Positions 1-7,624 of a stretch of 64,000 nt of DNA are shown here, piece by piece. The notes below the pieces were generated by a model. That model worked only from the letters and a program-made list of their open reading frames with translations. It had not been told where the DNA came from and did not search any database. How positions within the stretch are numbered: the first letter of the stretch is position 1; each line of letters opens with the position of its first letter. Origin of the DNA: Gammaproteobacteria bacterium (GTDB taxonomy: Bacteria; Pseudomonadota; Gammaproteobacteria; Acidiferrobacterales; Sulfurifustaceae); the NCBI GenBank assembly GCA_016199745.1, contig JACQFZ010000029.1:1-64000 (forward strand), written 5' to 3'. The position numbers and the translations under genes are program-made.

Positions 1-123
1 CTCATCGAAAACTTCTTTGCCAAACTCAAACAATTCCGCGCCGTTGCCACGCGCTATGACAAACGGGCGCGTAACTTCCTGGCGGGTATTTATTGTGCGG
101 CTATTTGGGTGTGGTTGGCGTAA
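1..123 (+). mobile_element. IS5-family transposase, C-terminal fragment (cut by window edge)
   Basis: An open frame runs from the first base to a TAA at 121-123 and encodes about 40 residues that begin LIENFFAKLKQFRAVATRYD. This is the conserved C-terminal end of IS5-family (IS427-like group) DDE transposases: the catalytic glutamate of the E...K/R signature lies in LIENFF, followed by the K..R..ATRYDK helix. The start of the gene lies outside the window, so whether the element is intact cannot be judged. The terminal inverted repeat probably lies shortly after the stop, around 126-140, but I cannot define its end without the left end. Confidence 0.75.
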
Positions 124-157
124 TTGGTGACACGCCCTAAGCTCCCTAACAACCGGA

Positions 158-340
158 TTAGATGACGCCGCTGATGACAGCGGCTGCAATGATTGCGATA
201 GCCACGACGTTAAGCGCGTTGGTTGCGGACGTGTCCGAGTTTTTCTTCGCGAGCAAAAATCCCAACACCACGAATACTGCCAACACGGCGACTCCGTGGG
301 TAATCCAAGGGTGTCCGCTGGCGGCCTTCATCAGCGACAT
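158..340 (-). CDS. small two-helix membrane protein, unknown function
   Basis: A 60-residue protein with two hydrophobic segments (about residues 14-31 and 43-60) joined by a short polar loop containing KKNSDTSATN. It ends directly in the second helix. No strong ribosome site is visible before the ATG. I do not recognise a named family. Composition and the clean two-helix pattern argue that it is a real inner-membrane microprotein. A plus-strand frame over the same bases has a poor, low-complexity product and is taken as its shadow. It lies between an IS fragment and a hairpin repeat, so it may be a recently isolated remnant. Confidence 0.45.
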   Translation of the reverse strand: MSLMKAASGHPWITHGVAVLAVFVVLGFLLAKKNSDTSATNALNVVAIAIIAAAVISGVI

Positions 341-360
341 CGTCAGAGCGTGTTTAAAAA

Positions 361-383
361 CCCCTCTCCCGGTGGGAGAGGGG
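361..383. repeat. GC-rich CTCTCCC/GGGAGAG hairpin repeat
   Basis: A perfect 10-bp palindrome, CCCCTCTCCC, then GGT, then GGGAGAGGGG. The same unit or close variants recur at about 8490, 11429, 11504, 11610, 13147, 28590, 38450, 38600, 48090 and 48190. Here it lies between two genes pointing left and could act as a transcription terminator for the ftsH side. Confidence 0.8.
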
Positions 384-484
384 TAATAATCCGAACCGTT
401 TGTAAGTTTTTAAACAGCTTCTTATAAACTGGCACTGATGAAGGCAGAGAGTTGATGAGACCATGCATCCTGCTATCAGCACCA

Positions 485-2359
485 TTATGTAAACGTACAT
501 GCCGTCTCCCTGAGCACCGGCCGGTCCAGGATCTTGAGCTCGTCCTCGCCCAGGGTTTCTTTGGCAAGCAGTTGTTGCGCGCCGCGTTCCAACGTCTGCC
601 GCCGCTCACGCAGAATCGCCAGCGCCTGGTCGAACGCCGCGGTCAGGACGTCGCGCACGGCGTGGTCGATCTCGCGCGCTGTCTCCTCGCTGTAGTCACG
701 CGGATGGGTCGTCGTCGGCACGTCGAGCAGCGTCGCCCGGTCGTTCTCGTAGACGACATGTCCGAGCTTCTCCACCATGCCGTAGCGCATCACCATACTG
801 CGCGCGATGTCGGTCGCTTTGGCGAGATCATCGGCCGCGCCGGTGGAAAAATGTCGGTAGACGAGTTGCTCGGCGGCGCGCCCGCCGAGCAGTACCGCCA
901 TTTTGTTCTCTAGCTCAGCACGCGTCATGAGGTAACGATCTTCGGTCGGCCGCTGGATGGTGTATCCGAGTGCGCCGATGCCGCGCGGAATAATCGACAC
1001 CTTGTGCACGACATCGGTACCCGGTAACGACAGCGCCACCAGCGCGTGACCCATTTCGTGATGCGCTACGATCTCGCGCTCCTTGACGTTAAGGAGGCGA
1101 TTCTTCTTTTCGAGGCCGGCGACGATGCGCTCCACGGCGCGCGTGAAATCGTCGAGCGCGACTGACTCGGCACCGCGGCGCGTCGCGAGTAGCGCCGCTT
1201 CGTTCACGAGATTGGCCAGATCGGCGCCGGAGAAACCCGGCGTAAGCGCGGCAATCTTTTCCGGATCGGCGTCGCCTGCCAGCCGCACTTTCTTAAGATG
1301 GACCTTGAGGATATCTACTCGCCCTCTCTTATCCGGCCGATCGACCAGCACCTGCCGATCGAAGCGCCCGGCGCGCAACAAGGCAGGATCGAGTATCTCC
1401 GGCCGATTGGTGGCGGCGAGCAGCATCAGCCCGACGCTCGGGTCGAAGCCGTCCATTTCCGTGAGCAATTGATTCAGTGTCTGTTCCTTCTCATCGTGCC
1501 CGCCGGCAAGCGGCGACGCGCCGCGGGCGCGGCCCAGTGCGTCGAGCTCGTCGATGAAGATGATGGCAGGCGCAAGCTTGCGCGCCTGGTCGAAAAGATC
1601 GCGCACCCGCGCCGCGCCGACACCGACGAACATCTCCACGAACTCAGAGCCGCTGATTGAAAGAAACGGTACCTTAGCCTGGCCGGCGACGGCGCGGGCG
1701 AGCAGCGTCTTGCCGGTCCCGGGCGGACCGACCAGCAGCACGCCTTTGGGAATACGCGCGCCGAGACGGCCGTAGCGTTTCGGATCTTTTAGGAACTCGA
1801 CGATCTCCTGCAATTCTTCCTTGGCCTCGTCGACGCCGGCCACGTCCTCGAACGACACGCCGGTCTGCTTCTCCATGTAGACCTTGGCCTTGCTCTTGCC
1901 GATTTCGAGCATGCCGCCGGCCGCGCCGCCCATGCGCTTCATCAGCAAGCCCCAGATGCCGACAAAAATCACCGCCGGCAAAACCCACGACAGCAGGGTA
2001 GCAAGCCACCGGCTTTCAATCTTGCCCGCGAAGCGCACGTTGGCGGCTTCCAACTCCTTAACGAGGTCGGGATCGGCGACGCGCACAACCTCGAAGCGGT
2101 GGCGATCGCCGCCGGCACGCTTGAGTCGTTCGAGTGTCGCGGCCGGCAGCTTTCCTTCGAGACCATCGGCGTCCAATACGCCCGCAATCGCCGTTTCCGT
2201 GATCGCCGCCTCCTCGACCTTGCCGGCCTTGAGCAGTGTCTTGAACTCGCTGTAGGTCAGATCCTCCGTATGCGTATCCGCGAAATAATTCTGCACCGCG
2301 AGCAGCGCCAGAAACATGATCACGAAATACCACAGGGAGAATTGATGTTTGTTCTCCAT
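485..2359 (-). CDS. ftsH: ATP-dependent zinc metalloprotease FtsH
   Basis: A membrane-anchored AAA+ protease that degrades misfolded and short-lived membrane and cytosolic proteins. With the start at MENKHQ it is 624 residues, close to the usual 600-650. It has an N-terminal transmembrane helix (about 8-26), a periplasmic domain, a second helix (about 118-140), Walker A GPPGTGKT (211-218), Walker [11 protein letters not shown], an arginine-finger region ending in GRFDR, and the zinc site HEMGH (434-438). An upstream in-frame ATG at 2422 would overlap the preceding gene, so the MENKHQ start, 19 bases after that gene, is preferred; no strong Shine-Dalgarno is seen. It is probably co-transcribed with 2379-2786 from the FNR-box promoter, which suggests a stress-associated second FtsH rather than the housekeeping copy. 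Confidence 0.93.
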   Translation of the reverse strand: MENKHQFSLWYFVIMFLALLAVQNYFADTHTEDLTYSEFKTLLKAGKVEEAAITETAIAGVLDADGLEGKLPAATLERLKRAGGDRHRFEVVRVADPDLVKELEAANVRFAGKIESRWLATLLSWVLPAVIFVGIWGLLMKRMGGAAGGMLEIGKSKAKVYMEKQTGVSFEDVAGVDEAKEELQEIVEFLKDPKRYGRLGARIPKGVLLVGPPGTGKTLLARAVAGQAKVPFLSISGSEFVEMFVGVGAARVRDLFDQARKLAPAIIFIDELDALGRARGASPLAGGHDEKEQTLNQLLTEMDGFDPSVGLMLLAATNRPEILDPALLRAGRFDRQVLVDRPDKRGRVDILKVHLKKVRLAGDADPEKIAALTPGFSGADLANLVNEAALLATRRGAESVALDDFTRAVERIVAGLEKKNRLLNVKEREIVAHHEMGHALVALSLPGTDVVHKVSIIPRGIGALGYTIQRPTEDRYLMTRAELENKMAVLLGGRAAEQLVYRHFSTGAADDLAKATDIARSMVMRYGMVEKLGHVVYENDRATLLDVPTTTHPRDYSEETAREIDHAVRDVLTAAFDQALAILRERRQTLERGAQQLLAKETLGEDELKILDRPVLRETACTFT

Positions 2360-2378
2360 AGCGATCGCGCGCTCTGTT

Positions 2379-2786
2379 TTAAGGAGTACGCATCGGAAAA
2401 TGTTCTCGAACCTTTTCCACAATTTGACGATCAGTCATCTTATCAACCGTTTCGACACCGACGACGTGCGCGGGGAAATGGTTCTTATCGAGACGCTTCT
2501 TCAGTTCTGTCTTCGCCTCGCCCGGGCCGAAGATCACCACGGACTCGCCGTCGGGAATCTGGGCGATGACTTCGTCGTAGTATTGGCTCAGATGCTGTCG
2601 GTAAGTTCGCTGCGCGTGATCGTCCGCCGGCCTCGGTTCTCGCGACGCCGTCGATACCACCCCATCGTAACGCCGCGGTTGTCGGTCGACGTTGGCGGCA
2701 ACCGACTTCACGCTCTCGCCTTCGTCGGTCACGGTCACGATGACGGCGCGTGTATGGTCTATCCACAATCCGACTTCCGTTTTCAT
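2379..2786 (-). CDS. conserved hypothetical protein, possibly related to bacterial eRF1-like (baeRF) proteins
   Basis: A 135-residue cytosolic protein. It begins [21 protein letters not shown], with an early beta-strand pair around an IDH motif, a charged linker, then [15 protein letters not shown] and a C-terminal [15 protein letters not shown] helix. The GPGEAK segment and overall layout recall the second domain of archaeal/bacterial eRF1-like proteins that are often found beside universal stress proteins. This link is from memory of the family and is not proven here. AGGAG lies 6 bases before the ATG. It is the first gene of a pair with ftsH, and a perfect FNR box lies 57 bases upstream. 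Confidence 0.8.
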   Translation of the reverse strand: MKTEVGLWIDHTRAVIVTVTDEGESVKSVAANVDRQPRRYDGVVSTASREPRPADDHAQRTYRQHLSQYYDEVIAQIPDGESVVIFGPGEAKTELKKRLDKNHFPAHVVGVETVDKMTDRQIVEKVREHFPMRTP

Positions 2787-2842
2787 AGCCGCTCCTGCTC
2801 AGTAACTAGTACTAAGTGTGGCGCTCCCGGTAACGAGATATC

Positions 2843-2856
2843 TTGATCTGTATCAA
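2843..2856 (-). promoter_or_regulatory. FNR/ANR box (TTGAT-N4-ATCAA)
   Basis: The sequence TTGATCTGTATCAA is a perfect match to the FNR/ANR consensus TTGAT-N4-ATCAA. It lies 57 bases upstream of the start at 2786 (minus strand), a spacing compatible with class II activation (centre near -41.5) if transcription starts about 15 bases before the Shine-Dalgarno. Confidence 0.75.
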
Positions 2857-2970
2857 AAAATGCGTGGGCTAGGAAAAACCTTGAATCCTGAAGGTGTCCC
2901 CCGAAAAACTGATCATGTATGCAGGCGACGCGCGGTTCCTGGGTAAAACGGTGTTGCATGCGGCTTAACC

Positions 2971-3405
2971 TTATTTCCGTCGCATCATCTCCATCAGCGC
3001 CTCTTGCTGCCCCAGCATCTGGTCCATCATTTGCTGCATCATGTCCATGCGTGCTTGCATCATCTGCATACGCTTTTCCGTCGGCGCGTCGGTGCCCTCC
3101 GCCGGCTTCATGCCCTGCGCCATCATGCCGCCCATCGCCTTCATGTGGGTCTGCATGAGCTGCATATGCTCCTGCATCAGGCGTTCGCGTTCCTTCGGGT
3201 CGCTGGTCTGCTGAATTTTTGCCATCTGCTCATGCATCTTTTTCATACTGTCCATCATCGCCGGCGGCATACCGGCGCTTTGCCCGGTGGCAGGCGCCGG
3301 TGTGGCGGATGCATTCGTTTGCGCCTGCGCATGGTGGGTATCGTCGGCATAGGCCGGCGCGCACAAGATCGAGGCAAAGGTAACGACATATAAAAGCGAT
3401 TTCAT
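2971..3405 (-). CDS. methionine-rich exported protein
   Basis: Start chosen at MKSLLYVVTFASILCAPAYA, which is a typical signal peptide with an AYA cleavage site and is preceded by GGAGA; the longer in-frame ATG at 3513 lacks these. The mature protein is about 125 residues, helical, rich in Met, Gln and Lys, with repeated MM, MQ and HM dipeptides (for example MDMMQQMMDQMLGQQ). Such Met/His-rich periplasmic proteins often bind copper or silver, but no defined family motif is present, so the metal role is inference. It stands alone, with an FNR-like palindrome 59 bases upstream, inside the low-oxygen island. Confidence 0.8.
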   Translation of the reverse strand: MKSLLYVVTFASILCAPAYADDTHHAQAQTNASATPAPATGQSAGMPPAMMDSMKKMHEQMAKIQQTSDPKERERLMQEHMQLMQTHMKAMGGMMAQGMKPAEGTDAPTEKRMQMMQARMDMMQQMMDQMLGQQEALMEMMRRK

Positions 3406-3463
3406 GGCGAATCTCCGGATCAATATTGAAAGGCTTATATATGACAACACCACCCGCATTTCA

Positions 3464-3477
3464 TTGACCCACGTCAA
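3464..3477 (-). promoter_or_regulatory. FNR-type box variant (TTGAC-N4-GTCAA)
   Basis: The palindrome TTGACCCACGTCAA differs from the canonical FNR box at the fifth base of each half-site, symmetrically. It lies 59 bases before the start of the Met-rich protein, the same distance as the other FNR boxes in the island. It may be read by FNR with lower affinity or by a related Crp/Fnr protein such as DNR. Confidence 0.5.
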
Positions 3478-3551
3478 ACGTTGCGACACAGTGTCGGCGT
3501 CGTCGCCCGGCAACGATCGCCCCCTGCGATAGCTCGCACAATCGCCGGAAG

Positions 3552-3854
3552 CTACGGAGAGCCTATGAAACCCATGGACGAACTACGCCTCGCGCAAGCG
3601 GCTTTCCAAAACACCAACGATGCCATCATTTTGCGATCGAGATAGACATCGCCTTGCCGCCGCGCCGAAGCCTCATATTGCTGCAGCAGATCGGCGTTCA
3701 TAACGCCGAACTCGGTCGGTAACGCGTAGGCCGGTTCCAACACGTGAATGCCGACGATTTTCGCATTCAGTATTTTTGCCAGCCGCACGCCGTCGCCAAC
3801 GACCTTTTCGGAAAGTTCCGAACCGTCGGTCGGAATAAGAATGTTCTTGTACAT
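3552..3854 (-). pseudogene. universal stress protein UspA family, C-terminally truncated
   Basis: The first 75 or so residues are a clear Usp domain: MYKNILIPTDGSELSEKVV, then VRLAKILNAKIVGIHVLEP. The normal family length is about 145 residues with a C-terminal G-x2-G-x9-G(S/T) nucleotide motif. Here the frame breaks after YLDRKM and ends as an unrelated tail (VFWKAACARRSS) at residue 100, so the ATP-binding half is missing. The 5' end is intact, with an FNR-type box 62 bases upstream, so the gene may still be transcribed. I regard it as a decayed member of the low-oxygen island. Confidence 0.75.
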
Positions 3855-3915
3855 GTCGCCTCCTTTTTATTTCGATGGTTCCATGATCACGATAGCGAGC
3901 GGCGTGTTTCAGGTA

Positions 3916-3929
3916 TTGATTTGGATCAG
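3916..3929 (-). promoter_or_regulatory. FNR/ANR box (one mismatch)
   Basis: TTGATTTGGATCAG matches TTGAT-N4-ATCAA at nine of ten fixed positions. It is placed 62 bases upstream of the truncated uspA start, in the direction of that gene. Confidence 0.6.
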
Positions 3930-3983
3930 AGATATGCCGAAGGTGAGATACCGAACCAGAATGAATCCTTCATCGTATCCTCC

Positions 3984-4211
3984 TCACGATTTCCTTTGCG
4001 CCGCCTCGTGGTACTTTCCCGGCTCGGACGAGAAACGTGCATGGCACCCGCCGGAGCAGAAATGATAGGTCGCACCGCAATAAACGACGCTCGCCGCCGC
4101 TTGAAACTCGCTCAACGACCGCCCGCAAACCGGGTCGGCGAACAGCGCCCCGGCTGGTCGTGGCGCCGGCTCTGGAAACCACGAAAATGATCTGAAGGCG
4201 TACGTCAGCAT
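3984..4211 (-). CDS. YHS-domain small protein
   Basis: A 75-residue protein whose residues from about 27 onward form a YHS domain: DPVCG, then VVYCGATYHFCSGGCHARF, ending in PGKY. These Cys/His residues are the metal-binding signature seen in heavy-metal ATPases and in stand-alone YHS proteins linked to copper handling. GAGGAG lies 8 bases before the ATG at 4211; a GTG nine bases further upstream is the alternative start. It sits between the uspA fragment and a tiny membrane ORF, all on the minus strand. A role in metal binding in the cytosol is inferred from the domain only. Confidence 0.75.
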   Translation of the reverse strand: MLTYAFRSFSWFPEPAPRPAGALFADPVCGRSLSEFQAAASVVYCGATYHFCSGGCHARFSSEPGKYHEAAQRKS

Positions 4212-4245
4212 ATAGAACACTCCTCGTTCGTTCTAGCACGGGGCG

Positions 4246-4377
4246 CTAACGCTCGGATTGACCGAGGCCAAACGCCACGATCACGATGAGCACGCCGCCC
4301 GCGATCGCGCCCGGCGACTGCCCGGGCCAACGGGTTTGATGACTATGCAAGCTTGCTGCTTTGCGATCCGGCTCCAT
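4246..4377 (-). CDS. possible 43-residue single-helix membrane protein
   Basis: The frame MEPDRKAASLHSH... contains one hydrophobic stretch, GAIAGGVLIVIVAFGLG (about residues 23-39), and ends GQSER. GAGGAAA stands about 6 bases before the ATG. It overlaps the 3' end of the SRPBCC gene by 35 bases out of frame, which is typical of translational coupling. Its size prevents firm proof; the good ribosome site and clean helix are the only support. Confidence 0.4.
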   Translation of the reverse strand: MEPDRKAASLHSHQTRWPGQSPGAIAGGVLIVIVAFGLGQSER

Positions 4378-4771
4378 GGCTTGTTTCCTCGAAATGTTTT
4401 ACCGCATCACTGACCATTCGTTGGCTACACCAGCGCGCGTCATAGCGGCTGAACAGCCGACCGAATAAAGATTCCGGCAACGCGTAGTCAATGAAGACGC
4501 GGAACCGTGAACGGTCGTCGCGCGGGGTAATCTCAAAACCCATTTGATAATGTCCGATCACCAATAGATGCGGTTGATCGATCGTCTTCCAGACTTTGCG
4601 ACGAGGCAGGACACGTTCGGTGACCACCTCCTCGACCGCGAGCGACATCCCGAAGACGCGCCCGGCGATGCGCACGCGCGATCCCACGCGGCGTCCGCCG
4701 GCTTCGTCGACGTCGATTTCCATTCGACCACCGCCCAGCCTCCACGAGGGTTGGTTCATGTGCGACGCCAA
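4343..4771 (-). CDS. SRPBCC-family (START/Bet v1-like) protein, 5' end unclear
   Basis: The protein reads SHMNQPSWRLGGGRM...VGSRVRIAGRVFG...VIGHYQMGFEI...FIDYALPE, the helix-grip hydrophobic-ligand fold of SRPBCC proteins. Homology clearly continues upstream of this ATG: the open frame back to the TAG at 4877-4879 encodes ETIRLAIKQGAWIHAPADKV, the usual family N-terminus, but that stretch has no ATG, GTG or TTG in a suitable place. Either a rare start codon is used, or translation comes from the overlapping small gene 4849-5004 by frameshift, or the start has been lost. Function unknown; related genes are common in stress islands. Confidence 0.65.
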   Translation of the reverse strand: MASHMNQPSWRLGGGRMEIDVDEAGGRRVGSRVRIAGRVFGMSLAVEEVVTERVLPRRKVWKTIDQPHLLVIGHYQMGFEITPRDDRSRFRVFIDYALPESLFGRLFSRYDARWCSQRMVSDAVKHFEETSHGAGSQSSKLA

Positions 4772-4848
4772 CCGCGCGTGGTCGTCGGCATACTCGAAGA
4801 CCTTGTCGGCGGGCGCGTGGATCCAGGCGCCTTGCTTGATTGCGAGTC

Positions 4849-5004
4849 TTATCGTTTCGCCGATTTCGGCCGCACGCTATCTACCCGCTGTTTGTGGCGG
4901 CGGCGCATCGGCCCAAGGCGGCGTACGCTGCCGGTAGCGAAAGCGCTTCTGCCTGGATAATATGCCCAGCTGTTCGTTAAGTGCTTCGTGGGGTTATCGC
5001 TCAT
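4849..5004 (-). CDS. small basic protein, 51 residues, unknown
   Basis: ATG at 5004 is preceded by a perfect AGGAGG 7 bases away, and an FNR box lies 64 bases upstream, so a gene clearly begins here. The product starts MSDNPTKHLTNSWAYYPGRS and ends in a very basic tail. Its 3' end overlaps the 5' part of the SRPBCC coding region in another frame. The likeliest explanations are a true leader-like small protein or the frameshifted original N-terminus of the SRPBCC gene. I do not recognise the sequence. Confidence 0.5.
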   Translation of the reverse strand: MSDNPTKHLTNSWAYYPGRSAFATGSVRRLGPMRRRHKQRVDSVRPKSAKR

Positions 5005-5067
5005 ACGAGACGCCTCCTTGAGAACCAGTAGATGCGAGAATTTTGCGCGTTCCGCACAGCACCGGTA

Positions 5068-5081
5068 TTGATATGAATCAA
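5068..5081 (-). promoter_or_regulatory. FNR/ANR box (perfect), overlapping the kinase start
   Basis: TTGATATGAATCAA is a perfect TTGAT-N4-ATCAA palindrome. It lies 64 bases upstream of the minus-strand start at 5004, in activating position for that gene. The plus-strand kinase ATG (5073) falls inside it, so bound FNR could also affect the kinase transcript. Confidence 0.7.
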
Positions 5082-6389
5082 ATATCACCCTCATCCACCG
5101 GCGCTAAATCGTCTTCCGTTACTCCGGACTCACGTTTAAAGCGTCTGCTTACCATTCTCGGGCCGGCACTGCTCCTGGCCGGGGTAACGGTCGTCTTGAC
5201 GGCATTCGCCGCGACCCTGGGTTTTTACCGCACCGAGATGCTGATAATCGCCGCCGCGGTTACCGGTGCCGCGCTCGTCTTCGCCACGGTCCTGCTTTAT
5301 CGGCAAGCGGCGCAACAGCGCACCGCCAAGCGCACACTGGACGATGTGGAAGCGCGGATCGGCGGCATCATTAACTCGGCGATGGATGCGATCATCACCA
5401 TCGATCGCCATCAACACATCGTCCTGTTCAACGACGCCGCCGAACAGGTGTTTCGTTGGCCGCGCGCGGCGATGATCGGCCAGCCGCTCGACCTATTACT
5501 GCCGGCGCGCTTTCGCGACCTGCACCAGCAACACGTTCAGCGTTTCGGCGACATCGGCGCCACATCACGCCGCATGGGGGCGAATACCATCCTCACCGGT
5601 CTACGCGCCAACGGCGAGGAATTCCCAGTGGAAGCGTCTATCTCGCAGTTCGGCCAAGGCAAGCAAAAACTCTACACGGTGATCTTGCGCGACGTTACCG
5701 AGCGCGTAAAAGCGGAAGACGCGTTACGCCGCTCGAAGGAAGAGTTGCGCGAATTGGCGGCGGCCGCCCATCAGTTGCGCGAACAAGAAAAACGCGCGAT
5801 CGCACGCGAGCTGCACGACGAGTTGGCGCAGGCGTTGACCGGCCTCAAAATGGACGTCGCCTGGATCAAGGACAAGCTACCGGCACCGCCGCCGGAGATT
5901 GTGAATAAACTGCAAAACATGGAGTTATTGCTCGACGACACCGTCGCCGCCACCCGGCGGATCTCCGCCGACCTGCGTCCGATGATGCTCGACGACCTCG
6001 GTTTGGTTCCGGCGATCGAGTGGCTGGTGCAAAACTTCATCGAGCGTACCGGCATCCATTGTGAGTTCATCCTCACCGACCCCCATCTCGAATTGCACGA
6101 TCCGCACGCCACCAGCCTATTCCGCAGCCTGCAGGAATCGTTGACCAACATCGGCAAACACGCCAACGCCGGAAACGTCAACGTCACGCTGGCGAGCACC
6201 GACGACACCGTGACGCTCAGCGTGCGCGATGACGGCGTCGGCTTCTCGCTGCAATCGCCGCGCAAACCCAATTCCTATGGTCTCATCGGCCTGCGCGAGC
6301 GCGCCTATCTGCTGGGCGGCACGGCAACGATCGAAAGCCGCCCCGGCGAGGGAACTTGCATCGAGGTCCGGTTACCATTCACCTTATGA
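5073..6389 (+). CDS. PAS-domain sensor histidine kinase, NarX/HisKA_3 type
   Basis: A 438-residue membrane kinase. Two transmembrane helices (about 25-50 and 55-76) are followed by a PAS domain (about 90-210, with DAIITIDRHQHIVLFNDAAEQVF and a PAC-like VILRDVTERV end), a HisKA_3 dimerisation domain with the phospho-acceptor in ARELHDELAQ (His 248), and a HATPase domain with N-box ESLTNIGKHA and G-box DDGVGFS. The ATG at 5073 is chosen because the upstream ATG at 5043 gives no homology. The stop overlaps the start of the response regulator (ATGA), so the two form an operon and a cognate pair. The PAS signal is not evident; no heme- or FMN-binding signature is obvious. Confidence 0.88.
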   Translation: MNQISPSSTGAKSSSVTPDSRLKRLLTILGPALLLAGVTVVLTAFAATLGFYRTEMLIIAAAVTGAALVFATVLLYRQAAQQRTAKRTLDDVEARIGGIINSAMDAIITIDRHQHIVLFNDAAEQVFRWPRAAMIGQPLDLLLPARFRDLHQQHVQRFGDIGATSRRMGANTILTGLRANGEEFPVEASISQFGQGKQKLYTVILRDVTERVKAEDALRRSKEELRELAAAAHQLREQEKRAIARELHDELAQALTGLKMDVAWIKDKLPAPPPEIVNKLQNMELLLDDTVAATRRISADLRPMMLDDLGLVPAIEWLVQNFIERTGIHCEFILTDPHLELHDPHATSLFRSLQESLTNIGKHANAGNVNVTLASTDDTVTLSVRDDGVGFSLQSPRKPNSYGLIGLRERAYLLGGTATIESRPGEGTCIEVRLPFTL

Positions 6390-7033
6390 TACGAGTCATC
6401 ATCGCCGATGATCACACCATCGTGCGCGAGGGTTTGAAACAACTGCTCGCCGGCGCCGACTTCGAAATCGTCGGCGAGGCGCGCGACGGCCACGAAGCGA
6501 TCGAATGCGTGCGAACGCTCGCGGCGGACGTGTTGCTGCTCGATATGTCGATGCCGAAAAAAAGCGGCATCGAACTGATCAAACAGATCAAGAGCGAAAG
6601 ACCGAAGCTGCGCGTGCTCGTCTTGAGCATGCACGAAGAGCAACAGTACGCCATCCGCGCGATCAAGGCCGGCGCCTCCGGCTACCTGACGAAAGACAGC
6701 GCCTCGGCGCAACTGATCTCGGCGATCCGCAAGGTCGCCGGCGGCGGCGCGTTCATCAGCAGCGCCGTCGCCGAGCAGCTCGCGCTCGGCGCCATGCCGC
6801 AAACCGAAGGCCCGCCGCATACGGCGCTGTCCGATCGCGAGTACCAGGTGTTTCAGCTGCTGGTCTCCGGAAAATCCGTGACCGAGATCGGCGAGCAATT
6901 GAATCTGTCGGTCAAGACGGTGAGCACGCACAAGGCGCGGCTGATGGAGAAGTTGGGCCTGACCAACCAGACGGAGTTAGTGCGTTACGCCATCGCGCAT
7001 CGTCTGGTCGATGACCCGAGCGCTGGCGGCTAG
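6386..7033 (+). CDS. NarL/FixJ-family response regulator
   Basis: 215 residues: receiver domain (about 1-118) with acidic pair IIADDH, phospho-acceptor Asp 53 in LLLDMSMP, and the conserved lysine in YLTKDSAS; then a GerE/LuxR helix-turn-helix (about 148-210) with LSDREYQVFQLLVSGKSVTEIGEQLNLSVKT as its core. It overlaps the kinase stop by four bases. It is a DNA-binding output protein and the likely partner of the upstream kinase. Its TAG stop is the first three bases of TAGTGTCC, a sequence shared with the MITE termini described elsewhere. Confidence 0.9.
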   Translation: MIRVIIADDHTIVREGLKQLLAGADFEIVGEARDGHEAIECVRTLAADVLLLDMSMPKKSGIELIKQIKSERPKLRVLVLSMHEEQQYAIRAIKAGASGYLTKDSASAQLISAIRKVAGGGAFISSAVAEQLALGAMPQTEGPPHTALSDREYQVFQLLVSGKSVTEIGEQLNLSVKTVSTHKARLMEKLGLTNQTELVRYAIAHRLVDDPSAGG

Positions 7034-7197
7034 TGTCCTAAAACACCCCTCATCCCGCCAAAGGCATGAAACCGATGGGCGACATCGATTCCAACTGGAA
7101 AGAAGAACGAGAACTTCCCGTCGTCACACCACATTCGCTCTGTCTGGCGTTATACTGCTTTGCCTGATCAATGTAGCAGTCTGCGAAAAATAGCGTC

Positions 7198-7551
7198 GTG
7201 ACCCATCACCGCCAGAAAATTCAATTCTTTCGGCAACGTATTCCATCGTTCGAATGCAAACCCGGATGCCACGATTGCTGTGGGCCGGTGACCGCCTCTA
7301 CCGAAGAGATGGCAAGGCTTCCCGTCAAGAGCGATGACGAACACGAGACGGCGCTTGCCGATCTCCGCTGCCCCCACCTCGGTGAGCATGGATGTACCGT
7401 CTATGAAGAGCGGCCGCTGATCTGTCGTTTATTCGGAACGACGCCGCGACTCCCGTGCCCGGTCGGCAAGCGGCCGGAGACGATGATCGACTCGCAAGTA
7501 GAACAGCAAATTTACCGATTTTTTGCGAGCACGCGTCATGTGTTGGTTTGA
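7198..7551 (+). CDS. YkgJ-family cysteine-cluster protein
   Basis: 117 residues with the YkgJ pattern: FECKPGCHDCCGPV near residue 20, then CPHLGEHGCTVYEERPLICRLFG and PCPVGK. The clustered cysteines are thought to bind zinc or an iron-sulfur centre; no reaction is established for the family. The start is GTG at 7198; the preceding 160 bases contain nothing convincing. It is not clearly in an operon with the response regulator upstream or YoaK-like gene downstream. Confidence 0.85.
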   Translation: MTHHRQKIQFFRQRIPSFECKPGCHDCCGPVTASTEEMARLPVKSDDEHETALADLRCPHLGEHGCTVYEERPLICRLFGTTPRLPCPVGKRPETMIDSQVEQQIYRFFASTRHVLV

Positions 7552-7624
7552 GGTGGCAAGAGTCGAGAACTAGAGGTTGCCCCATCCTGCAGGCTTCATT
7601 TTCAACTACCAACGCCGTCTTTCC

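Noticed and set aside
452-913. Plus-strand open frame of 153 codons
   Set aside because: It lies wholly opposite ftsH, whose motifs are unmistakable; the product is Arg/His-rich with no family signature.
7067-7170. Short ORF MKPMGDIDSNWKEE between the response regulator and the YkgJ gene
   Set aside because: No clear ribosome site and no conservation known; could be chance.
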